Source of the DNA: Akkermansiaceae bacterium UBA4589
GTDB taxonomy: Bacteria; Verrucomicrobiota; Verrucomicrobiia; Verrucomicrobiales; Akkermansiaceae
Length of the DNA stretch: 24,186 bases
Direction: 5' to 3'
Assembly: GCA_002387565.1 (NCBI GenBank)
Contig: DGJT01000036.1
Location: 1 to 24,186, forward strand
Within the stretch, counting starts at the first letter, position 1; the number at the start of each line of letters is the position of its first letter. Position numbers and translations under genes: made by a program. Below, one piece after another: positions 1 to 6,148 of this stretch. Under the pieces are notes generated by a model that saw nothing but the letters and a program-made list of their open reading frames with translations, did not search any database and had not been told where the DNA came from.

Positions 1-1
1 G

Positions 2-559
2 CTAGCTTATGAATACGCAGGCAAGAAGCCTAGTCGTGATATCGCACTATGCCTCGTCGCAGGCATGATTTCTGACACACTTTGCCTCACTTCTCCAACT
101 ACAACAGAAGTTGATAAAAGAGTCTTAGCTGTTCTAGCCGACATTGCAGACATCGAGCCTCAAGAGTTCACTGAGAATTTCTTTGCTCAAGGTTCGCTTC
201 TTGTCAATGGTGACATGGATGCCATCCTCAATACCGATCGCAAAGAATTCAATGAAGGAGGAAAATTCATCACTATTGCTCAAATAGAAGAAATTAGCCT
301 CAAATTATTATCAGATAGACAAGACAGTATTCAACAAGCCTTGGATGCTCTGCGTTTGGAAAAAGGTTATGATTTAGCGCTCATAGCCGTTACTGATATC
401 CTTAAACATAATAGTATGATTCTTGCTAGCGGTGATGCATCTATTATTCAATCCTTGCCTTGGACAGCTTTAGAGCCCACATTACTTGAAGCTCCTGGTG
501 TGGTGAGTCGCAAAAAGCAACTCTTCCCAGCAGTAGCTAATACCATTGCTAGTTTATAA
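2..559 (+). CDS. ppaC: Manganese-dependent inorganic pyrophosphatase (family II), 3' part only
   Basis: The reading frame is open from base 2 to the stop at 559, so the gene enters from the left and its N-terminal DHH part is missing. About 185 C-terminal residues are visible. AGMISDT matches the conserved ISDT segment that carries a metal-ligand aspartate in family II pyrophosphatases. What follows resembles a DHHA2 domain: TSPTTTEVDK, the KEF...GGKFITIAQIE stretch, a VTDIL strand, and the terminal GVVSRKKQ motif whose Arg and Lys bind phosphate. Family members cleave PPi to two phosphates in the cytosol, pulling biosynthetic reactions forward. proB starts 24 bases downstream on the same strand, so the two may be cotranscribed. 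I am confident of the family. The absent DHH half means the N-terminal metal motifs could not be checked. An alternative DHH-family phosphoesterase is less likely given the SRKKQ end. Confidence 0.9.
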   Translation, partial: LAYEYAGKKPSRDIALCLVAGMISDTLCLTSPTTTEVDKRVLAVLADIADIEPQEFTENFFAQGSLLVNGDMDAILNTDRKEFNEGGKFITIAQIEEISLKLLSDRQDSIQQALDALRLEKGYDLALIAVTDILKHNSMILASGDASIIQSLPWTALEPTLLEAPGVVSRKKQLFPAVANTIASL

Positions 560-583
560 AGAGCTATTGCAAGCCTCTAACCC

Positions 584-1354
584 ATGTCTGAAAAACAACA
601 TCCCTCTATTTTAGTCATCAAAGTTGGTACCGGCGTACTAACTCTCAATGACAACACACTGAATGTAGCTAATATTAAGGCTATTTCAAAAACAATAGCC
701 CAACTACAAAATAAGGGACACTATGCCTGCGTTTTAGTTTCAAGTGGCTCCGTAGCTTCTGGTGCTCAGAGCCTAGAGCTTAGTGAATACCCACGTTCGT
801 TAGTCACCAAACAGGTCTGCGCCTCTATTGGGCAACCTAAACTCATCCAAGCGTATCGTGATGAGCTCAGCCCTTATGGATTAGAGCCTGCTCAAATTCT
901 CATGACCCATGATGACCTACATCATCATGAACGCAAAACGAATTTAAAAAATCTACTCAACTCTATTCTAGAAACACCACAGCTCATTCCTATCATTAAC
1001 CAAAATGATTCTGTAGCTACTGAAGAGCTCAATTTAGGTGACAATGACCATCTCGCGGTAGCTTTAGCCATCAAACTAGGAGCCAAAAAACTATTTTTAC
1101 TCACTTCAGTCGATGGACTGCTTGACCCTGCTACTAATAATCTGGTTTCAGAAATTGAAACCTTAGACAAGGCTTACGCTATGGTCGACCCAGAAAATAC
1201 AGGAAATTTCTCCATGGGCGGCATGTATTCCAAACTCCAAGCCGTTAAAAAAGCACAAAATGCCAATATCAACTGTTACATACTTAACGGCAACGAGCCC
1301 CAGAGAATATTAGAGCATGAAGATGATAGTTTTATAGGAACTAAATTTTTATAA
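584..1354 (+). CDS. proB: Glutamate 5-kinase, short form without PUA domain
   Basis: Encodes 256 residues of an amino-acid kinase fold. The enzyme phosphorylates the gamma carboxyl of L-glutamate with ATP, the first step of proline synthesis in the cytosol. Recognisable segments are the N-terminal VIKVGTGVL nucleotide loop, VSSGSVASG, NQNDSVATEEL, the DNDHLAVALA aspartate-containing segment, LLTSVDGL, and the C-terminal NFSMGGMYSKLQAVKKA. The protein stops after the kinase domain. Many bacterial ProB proteins run to about 370 residues with a C-terminal PUA domain, which is absent here although the ORF ends cleanly; kinase-only versions exist. No proA follows, because the next gene is convergent. 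Its stop overlaps the serB stop region by 6 bases. The ATG at 584 fits the usual short lead-in before the IVIK-type strand. No good Shine-Dalgarno is visible. Confidence 0.93.
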   Translation: MSEKQHPSILVIKVGTGVLTLNDNTLNVANIKAISKTIAQLQNKGHYACVLVSSGSVASGAQSLELSEYPRSLVTKQVCASIGQPKLIQAYRDELSPYGLEPAQILMTHDDLHHHERKTNLKNLLNSILETPQLIPIINQNDSVATEELNLGDNDHLAVALAIKLGAKKLFLLTSVDGLLDPATNNLVSEIETLDKAYAMVDPENTGNFSMGGMYSKLQAVKKAQNANINCYILNGNEPQRILEHEDDSFIGTKFL

Positions 1355-1984
1355 AATTTCAATTAACTCATCTAGCGAGTTAATCACTACATCGGCATCG
1401 GCAATGACTTTATCACGGGCGATAAAGCCACTAAACCCTATAAATTTATCCACCACCGGCTTCGTCTCTAAATCAGAGATCCCGTCACCTACCATGATGA
1501 TTTTATCTGGGTTGTGACGTGATTTGATATCGTTGATAATCTCCACCTTACCTTGATTTCTCGTCGTAGGGTAATCCTTACCGTAGCTAGCGTAATTGCC
1601 TTGTTCATCAAAATAAATAGGCACTGCATGCACCTCTTCTATTTCAAGTAAATCAGCCAAGGGCTGAATCAACGGTGCAAATCCGCCAGAGAGAATCATC
1701 AACACCCAACCTTGCTCTCGCAATGTTTTTAGCGTCGCTATTGCGGTTGACTCGACCTTATCAATATACATTTGCGCGATGGCTTCGGCCTCTTGGGCGC
1801 TGGGAGCAATGAGCTCCATACGTTTGGGAAAGACTTCGTCGAGAGGCAGTTTGCCATCCATGGCGTCATTGGTGAGATGCTCCACTTGAGCAAAGGTATC
1901 CGCATCTAAAATACGACCTAACTCATCAATACCCTCGATACAGCTCAACGTGCTGTCGCAGTCAAAAACAATAATTTTCTTCAT
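1349..1984 (-). CDS. serB: Phosphoserine phosphatase (HAD superfamily)
   Basis: A 211-residue HAD hydrolase likely to convert O-phosphoserine to serine, the last step of serine synthesis. Motif I is DCDSTL near residue 8, with the nucleophile Asp and the acid/base Asp two residues later. The following CIEGIDELG carries the Glu typical of phosphoserine phosphatases. Motif II is ILSGGF, the conserved Lys sits in the segment after the TTRNQGK stretch, and motif III is VGDGISDLE. I chose the ATG at 1984 (MKKIIVFDCDST). A TTG at 1999 would add five residues that are not family-like. The start lies 22 bases after the bioB stop, so it probably closes an aroE-bioB-serB transcript. The 3' end overlaps the end of proB on the opposite strand. 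A related HAD phosphatase with another phosphomonoester substrate cannot be excluded. Confidence 0.88.
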   Translation of the reverse strand: MKKIIVFDCDSTLSCIEGIDELGRILDADTFAQVEHLTNDAMDGKLPLDEVFPKRMELIAPSAQEAEAIAQMYIDKVESTAIATLKTLREQGWVLMILSGGFAPLIQPLADLLEIEEVHAVPIYFDEQGNYASYGKDYPTTRNQGKVEIINDIKSRHNPDKIIMVGDGISDLETKPVVDKFIGFSGFIARDKVIADADVVINSLDELIEIL

Positions 1985-2006
1985 CCTACTGAGAATCAAT
2001 TACAGA

Positions 2007-3002
2007 TTAGCTGCAACAAGGTGAAGCTGCTTTGTTGCAGTCTTTAGCTGGGGCTGCCATATTCGGATTAGGCGCTTGATAATTCATACCTAACTTCTTG
2101 AGTAGCACTTGATCATTTTGGAATGACGGATTAGCAGCTGTAAGGAGTTTATCTCCATAGAAAATAGAGTTAGCACCAGCAAAGAAGCATAGCGCCTGAC
2201 CTTCCTCACTAATGAGCTTGCGTCCTGCTGATAAGCGTACTTTTGCTTTAGGAACCGCAATACGTGTGATCGCAATCATACGCACCACATCAAATATATC
2301 TACTTTAGTTGATTCTGCAAGTGGCGTACCTGGCATTGGCATGAGCGAATTAATCGGCACTGACTCTGGTTGAGGGTTAAACTCTGAAATCACCTCAATC
2401 ATCTTAAGTCTATCTTCGTAAGTCTCACCTAAACCAAGAATACCACCACAGCAAATGCTCATACCTGCATCTTGGGCGTGCTTAATCGTATTTAATCTAT
2501 CTTGGAAAGTATGTGTAGTGACAATTTCTGGGTAATGCTCAGGTGAAGTATCAATATTATGATTATAAGCCGTCACACCTGCATCACGTAGTGCTGCTGC
2601 CTCTTCTGCTCCGAGTTCACCTAGAGTCACACAGACTTCCATACCTAATTCTGACACTGAAGATACAATATCGAGCACCTTATCAAAACGCTTAGTCCCT
2701 GCACGCACACCACGCCACGCAGCACCCATACAAAAACGGGTTGAACCATTATCACGAGCCGCTTGAGCACGCTCCATGATATCGTCTTTTTCCATGAGGC
2801 TCTCACTCTTTACTGGAGCAGAATGCCTCGCTGATTGAGCACAATAAGAACAATCTTCAGAGCAACCACCTGTTTTGATAGAAAGTAATGTACAGAGCTG
2901 CACTTCATTTTCAGGCCAGTTTTCTGCATGCACCGCACGAGATTGTTCAATAAGTTCAAAGAGTGGCTTATTATATAGCTCTAAAAGTTGTTCGTATTTC
3001 AT
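2007..3002 (-). CDS. bioB: Biotin synthase (radical SAM)
   Basis: A 331-residue radical SAM enzyme that inserts sulfur into dethiobiotin to make biotin. The CxxxCxxC cluster motif is clear: GGCSEDCSYCAQS with cysteines at residues 47, 51 and 54, which would hold the 4Fe-4S cluster. Further BioB signatures are YNHNIDTSPE, CCGGILGLGE, NSLMPMPGTPL and RLSAGRKL, whose Arg is expected to bind the 2Fe-2S sulfur-donor cluster. The length is normal. The C-terminus ends in a short cysteine-containing tail (SPCCS) beyond the usual core. Its start is 35 bases downstream of the aroE stop, and no BirA-type operator or riboswitch fits in that gap, so the gene probably relies on the aroE promoter. No other biotin gene is visible in the window. 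Confidence 0.96.
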   Translation of the reverse strand: MKYEQLLELYNKPLFELIEQSRAVHAENWPENEVQLCTLLSIKTGGCSEDCSYCAQSARHSAPVKSESLMEKDDIMERAQAARDNGSTRFCMGAAWRGVRAGTKRFDKVLDIVSSVSELGMEVCVTLGELGAEEAAALRDAGVTAYNHNIDTSPEHYPEIVTTHTFQDRLNTIKHAQDAGMSICCGGILGLGETYEDRLKMIEVISEFNPQPESVPINSLMPMPGTPLAESTKVDIFDVVRMIAITRIAVPKAKVRLSAGRKLISEEGQALCFFAGANSIFYGDKLLTAANPSFQNDQVLLKKLGMNYQAPNPNMAAPAKDCNKAASPCCS

Positions 3003-3037
3003 AAAATTTAAGGTTGGACGCTCTCCTGATTCTCACG

Positions 3038-3952
3038 TTATTTAGTATATAAACTGCGACGCATGAGCTCAATATCAGGTTGCTTATGAGTGAATAACTT
3101 AAAGGCTAATGCACCCTGATGCAAGAGCATAGTGAGACCATCAGCAATTTTAGCACCTCGGCTCTGTGCTTGCTGTAACCAAGGCGTTAAATCTGGCTGA
3201 TAAACCATATCGTAATAACATTGGTTTGAGGCATCAATCGAGGCTAAGTCACAAGGCAGAGCATCATCCGAGTTGAGCCCTAGTGAAGTAGCATTAATAA
3301 TTAAACTGCTTTTAGCCAAAACCTCGGGCAAATCTGTGTCAGCAAAACTATGATTGCTAATATCCACATCCGCGGCTGCCTCGACTGGCAACACGCTCAA
3401 ATGCTGCTGTAAAATAGCGAGCTTATCCATACTGCGATTAACCAAGTGCAGGCTTTTCACCCCCTCAATCGCACACTGAGCTGCAACGGCAGCACCTGCT
3501 CCACCGCCTGCTCCTAAAATTGTCACTTCAAAATCATTAAGCGACTGACTAAATGCCTCAGCCACAGCAAGTGACAAACCACCGCCATCGGTATTGTAAC
3601 CCACCAAACCCTCTGGAGTAAAACAGACGGTATTCACCGCTCCTAAAAATTCAGCTGACTCATCGAGTCTATCGCAAGCAGCCATTGCCTCATGCTTATG
3701 CGGCACAGTCACATTCATGCCCAACATCCCTAACGAGCGCCCAAGAGCAAAAGCCTGAGCTAGCTCCCCCGCCTCTAAGTGCAAGCGCCCATAAAAACCA
3801 GCCACACCCGCTTGCTCCAACGCCGCTTGATGCAACTGCGGAGACTTAGAGTGCTCCACAGGATTCCCCACCACAGCTAGACATAACTCCTGCCCAGCCT
3901 CATTCACCGGCAACCCCGCACGCAAATCCTCTAATGTGTAAACCGCTTTCAT
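3038..3952 (-). CDS. aroE: Shikimate dehydrogenase
   Basis: A 304-residue protein of the AroE family, which reduces 3-dehydroshikimate to shikimate with NADPH in aromatic amino-acid synthesis. The substrate half shows VVGNPVEHSKSPQLH (residues about 27-41), then NVTVPHK with the catalytic Lys near residue 86, AVNTV near 105-109 and NTDGGG with the paired catalytic Asp near 122. The NADP half has the glycine-rich GAGGGAGAA turn and the NATSLGL segment. There are about 25 residues before the usual VVG start of the fold, slightly more than usual. The ATG at 3952 is the first good start and encodes a soluble lead-in. It heads the aroE-bioB-serB series. A TATATT hexamer lies 11 bases upstream of the start, with no convincing -35. 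Confidence 0.95.
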   Translation of the reverse strand: MKAVYTLEDLRAGLPVNEAGQELCLAVVGNPVEHSKSPQLHQAALEQAGVAGFYGRLHLEAGELAQAFALGRSLGMLGMNVTVPHKHEAMAACDRLDESAEFLGAVNTVCFTPEGLVGYNTDGGGLSLAVAEAFSQSLNDFEVTILGAGGGAGAAVAAQCAIEGVKSLHLVNRSMDKLAILQQHLSVLPVEAAADVDISNHSFADTDLPEVLAKSSLIINATSLGLNSDDALPCDLASIDASNQCYYDMVYQPDLTPWLQQAQSRGAKIADGLTMLLHQGALAFKLFTHKQPDIELMRRSLYTK

Positions 3953-3968
3953 TTTCTGCTAGGAATAT

Positions 3969-3996
3969 AACCACAGAACACACAAAAACCACAGAA
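3969..3996. repeat. Direct repeat AACCACAGAA, 18-bp period
   Basis: The ten-base word AACCACAGAA occurs at 3969-3978 and again at 3987-3996, with ACACAC-type filler between. It sits directly upstream of the aroE start and overlaps the place where a -35 element would be. Function is unknown; it could be a protein-binding site or simply low-complexity intergenic DNA. Confidence 0.6.
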
Positions 3997-4063
3997 GAAA
4001 AAATATTACCGAGTAAATCTTATCTAAATGGATACTCTAACTGTTTCTTTAGCTACCACCTCC

Positions 4064-4103
4064 CTCCTGCAAAGCAGGAGTACTCCTCCTAGACTAGGAG
4101 GAG
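4064..4103. repeat. Tandem perfect hairpins sharing CTCCT arms (REP-like pair)
   Basis: Two perfect inverted repeats stand side by side. The first has arms CTCCTGC (4064-4070) and GCAGGAG (4074-4080) around AAA. The second has 10-base arms CTCCTCCTAG (4083-4092) and CTAGGAGGAG (4094-4103) around one base. Only two bases separate them. The left arm of one can also pair with the right arm of the other through the shared CTCCT/AGGAG, so alternative folds are possible. A weaker hairpin with arms CTCAA (4120-4124) and TTGAG (4131-4135) follows. Neither perfect hairpin is followed by a T-run on either strand, so this looks more like a dispersed palindromic element than a terminator. Confidence 0.75.
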
Positions 4104-4145
4104 AGCTTAGTTGAATCTGCTCAATAAATTTTGAGTGAGGTAATA

Positions 4146-4257
4146 AGCTATTTTAGATGAATAAGGGTGACGCACGAACATATTGAGGGTGAGTGTAGAA
4201 AAAGCTACTCGACCCTGAAAATATGTGAGCTAGTTACCCTTATTCGCTAAAAGAGCT
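4146..4257. repeat. Long imperfect inverted repeat ending at the rlmI stop codon
   Basis: About 53 bases on each side can fold on each other around a short A-rich centre near 4198-4203. The outer arms pair AGCTATTTTAG-type sequence with CTAAAAGAGCT, then AATAAGGGTGAC with GTTACCCTTATT. The inner arms pair ACATATTGAGGGTGAGTGTAG with CTACTCGACCCTGAAAATATGT imperfectly. The right arm ends at the stop codon of the methyltransferase gene (4256-4258). Possible roles are a transcript-ending or RNA-stabilising hairpin for the leftward transcript, or a miniature palindromic element. No terminal target duplication was recognised. Confidence 0.65.
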
Positions 4258-5443
4258 ATTTACTCGCCAAAATTTCGAAGGTGTAGCCTTTTAAGTACAA
4301 GGTCTCAGGTAAGGCTGGTAGCACTGGATGGTCGAGGCGTTGCGTGTGGGTTTTTATCAACTTAATCGTTTTTTTGGCGTCGACGCTGGCTGAGACGATA
4401 TTTTCTAAGAACAACTCTTGGGTGATGTGATGTGAGCAACAGAAGGTGGACATGATGCCTCCTGCTTTGAGGTGTTTGATGGCTCGCAGGTGAATTTCTT
4501 TGTAACCTCTTAATGCTTCTTTGACCGTTTTTTTATTACGGGTGAATGAAGGAGGGTCGAGGATGATAAGGTCGTGGGACTCTTCCTCGCTAAGCTCTTC
4601 TAAGGTGCGTAGGTAGTCAAAGGCATTGGATTTAGTAGCTGTGATGCTCAGCTCATTGGCCTTGGCATTCTCAGCGATGGATTCAACGGCTGATTCAGAA
4701 ATATCTACGGCTGTCACAGCACTTGCTCCCGCTTTGGCGGCAGCGAGGGCAAAGCCCCCCTGATTAGAAAACATGTCTAAGACACGACGGCCTTTGGCGT
4801 AGACAGCAACCTCGTCATGGGCTTGGAGCTGGTCGATATAAAGCCCTGTTTTTTGTCCTGAGAAGAGTTGCACGGTGTAATCAATATCACCGATGCCGTA
4901 ATTCTGGGTGACGACAAATGACTCAGGGACGTCACCACTGAGGGCTTTGAGCTCTGGCTCTATGCCCTCTGACTTGAGCATGGCTGAGTCATTGCGTAGT
5001 AATATACCTTGCGGTTGATACACATTTTGCGCAGCCTCAACAATGATGTCTAGACGTTGGTGCATAGCAAGTGTCGTGGCTTGGAGCACGAGCACATCAC
5101 CATATCTATCAATGACAATACCTGGCAGAGCATCTGACTCAGACCAAACGAGACGCATCAAACGTGGGTTAATGTCGGTTGCTTCACGAGCCTTAAGCGC
5201 TTGCGTGAATCGACGTTCAAAAAAATCCAAATCCAAATCTTGCTTACGAAACGAGAAGCGTCTCGCCACAATTTGTGACTGTGGGTTGTAGATGGCGGAG
5301 CCTAGGGCTCTGTCTTTGAAATCCTTGAGTGAAATCACGTCACCTGGCTCTGGATTGCCAAATGTTTTTTTGATTTCGGTGGCATAGACCCAATCGTGCC
5401 CATGAAAAATGCGTGCCCTTGGGCTAATAATTAAACCTGCCAT
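4256..5443 (-). CDS. rlmI: Class I SAM-dependent 23S rRNA methyltransferase, RlmI/RlmK-like
   Basis: A 395-residue protein with an N-terminal PUA-like RNA-binding part (IISPRARIFHGHDWVYATEI, residues about 5-24, then EPGDVISLKD). A central region with GLYIDQ follows. The C-terminal Rossmann methyltransferase has motif I VLDMFSNQGGFALAAAKAGA, the VDIS acidic strand, and motif IV LDPPSF, which fits rRNA or cytosine/guanine methyltransferases of the COG1092 group. A Cys-Ser segment (FCCSHH) near the C-terminus corresponds to the conserved late motif of this group. Characterised relatives methylate C1962 of 23S rRNA (RlmI) or G2069 (RlmK); the sequence alone does not settle which applies. It is last in a leftward series after topB and the M50 protease gene, with a 76-base gap that contains a TTGAAAA-type heptamer repeat. 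Confidence 0.88.
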   Translation of the reverse strand: MAGLIISPRARIFHGHDWVYATEIKKTFGNPEPGDVISLKDFKDRALGSAIYNPQSQIVARRFSFRKQDLDLDFFERRFTQALKAREATDINPRLMRLVWSESDALPGIVIDRYGDVLVLQATTLAMHQRLDIIVEAAQNVYQPQGILLRNDSAMLKSEGIEPELKALSGDVPESFVVTQNYGIGDIDYTVQLFSGQKTGLYIDQLQAHDEVAVYAKGRRVLDMFSNQGGFALAAAKAGASAVTAVDISESAVESIAENAKANELSITATKSNAFDYLRTLEELSEEESHDLIILDPPSFTRNKKTVKEALRGYKEIHLRAIKHLKAGGIMSTFCCSHHITQELFLENIVSASVDAKKTIKLIKTHTQRLDHPVLPALPETLYLKGYTFEILASK

Positions 5444-5452
5444 AATAGTAAA

Positions 5453-5487
5453 AGTTGATAGTGGAGAATTGAAAATTGAGAATTAAA
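5453..5487. repeat. Heptamer-like intergenic repeat, copy A
   Basis: A 35-base stretch starting AGTTGATA and running into successive GAGAATT, GAAAATT and GAGAATT heptamers. It matches copy B at 9989-10023 at 30 of 35 positions, and all five differences are A/G transitions. It lies between the M50 protease gene and the methyltransferase start, so it would be transcribed as leader RNA. Function is unknown. Confidence 0.7.
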
Positions 5488-5519
5488 CTCAGCTACCCAT
5501 ATTGATAGCTTGATAATCT

Positions 5520-6137
5520 CTAGCCTTGTTTAAGGCGTTGATAGTTACCCCAAGCCCCTAGACCTGCAAAAATAGCTAGAAATATTTGACCGTATATTAA
5601 TCCTACAAAAATACCTAACGCAGAAACAATGACACCTACGATAAAGGCTATTTTCTTTTTATTATAGGGTAGAGCTTCATAGAGGATTTGCCCACCATCC
5701 ATAGGATAAACAGGAAGCAGGTTGAAAACCGCCAAAAGTATACTAATCCAAACAAATGGGGCAATAAAACCAGCAGCTAAAGTCCCTTGAGCTAAGGGCG
5801 CCAGTATAAATAAAGCTATAAAAGCTACACCGAGCTGCAGTAAAGGCCCTGCTGCGGTGATAATAATGGTCTTCTTCTTGGTTGAGTTAGGTAGCAGGTA
5901 GCTTGCTTGCCCTCCGATGCCATGTAAATCAATACGAACAGGTGCTCCATAACGTCTAGCCACTAAGGCGTGACCTAACTCATGAATAAGAATAGATAAG
6001 AAAAAAGCCAATACTTTAAGCGTGATTCCTAATGCCGTGGCATTTTCTCCTGCAAATATGGCGACAAAAAGAAACATAAACACCCAAAACATCGGGTGAA
6101 CTGTTACAGGTATTCTAAAGATATTAAATTTAAGCAT
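5520..6137 (-). CDS. M50-family (site-2-protease-like) membrane metalloprotease
   Basis: A 205-residue, strongly hydrophobic protein with about five to six membrane segments. The zinc site HExxH is seen as ILIHELGHALVARRYGA around residues 50-66. The distal metal ligand lies in NLLPVYPMDGGQIL around residues 138-152, matching the NPxDG-type motif of site-2 proteases. These enzymes cut substrates within the membrane; some act on anti-sigma factors. No regulator or substrate gene is adjacent, so the target is unknown. It starts 11 bases after the topB stop and is probably expressed with it. It lacks PDZ or CBS domains, placing it among the minimal bacterial members. Confidence 0.9.
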   Translation of the reverse strand: MLKFNIFRIPVTVHPMFWVFMFLFVAIFAGENATALGITLKVLAFFLSILIHELGHALVARRYGAPVRIDLHGIGGQASYLLPNSTKKKTIIITAAGPLLQLGVAFIALFILAPLAQGTLAAGFIAPFVWISILLAVFNLLPVYPMDGGQILYEALPYNKKKIAFIVGVIVSALGIFVGLIYGQIFLAIFAGLGAWGNYQRLKQG

Positions 6138-6148
6138 GGTTGTTTCAA

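Noticed and set aside
3003..3037. Biotin operator or riboswitch upstream of bioB
   Set aside because: The gap between aroE and bioB is 35 bases with no extended inverted repeat, too short for either.
5453..5487. Heptamer repeat considered as a CRISPR-like array
   Set aside because: The unit is about 7 bases with no unique spacers, and no cas genes are nearby.
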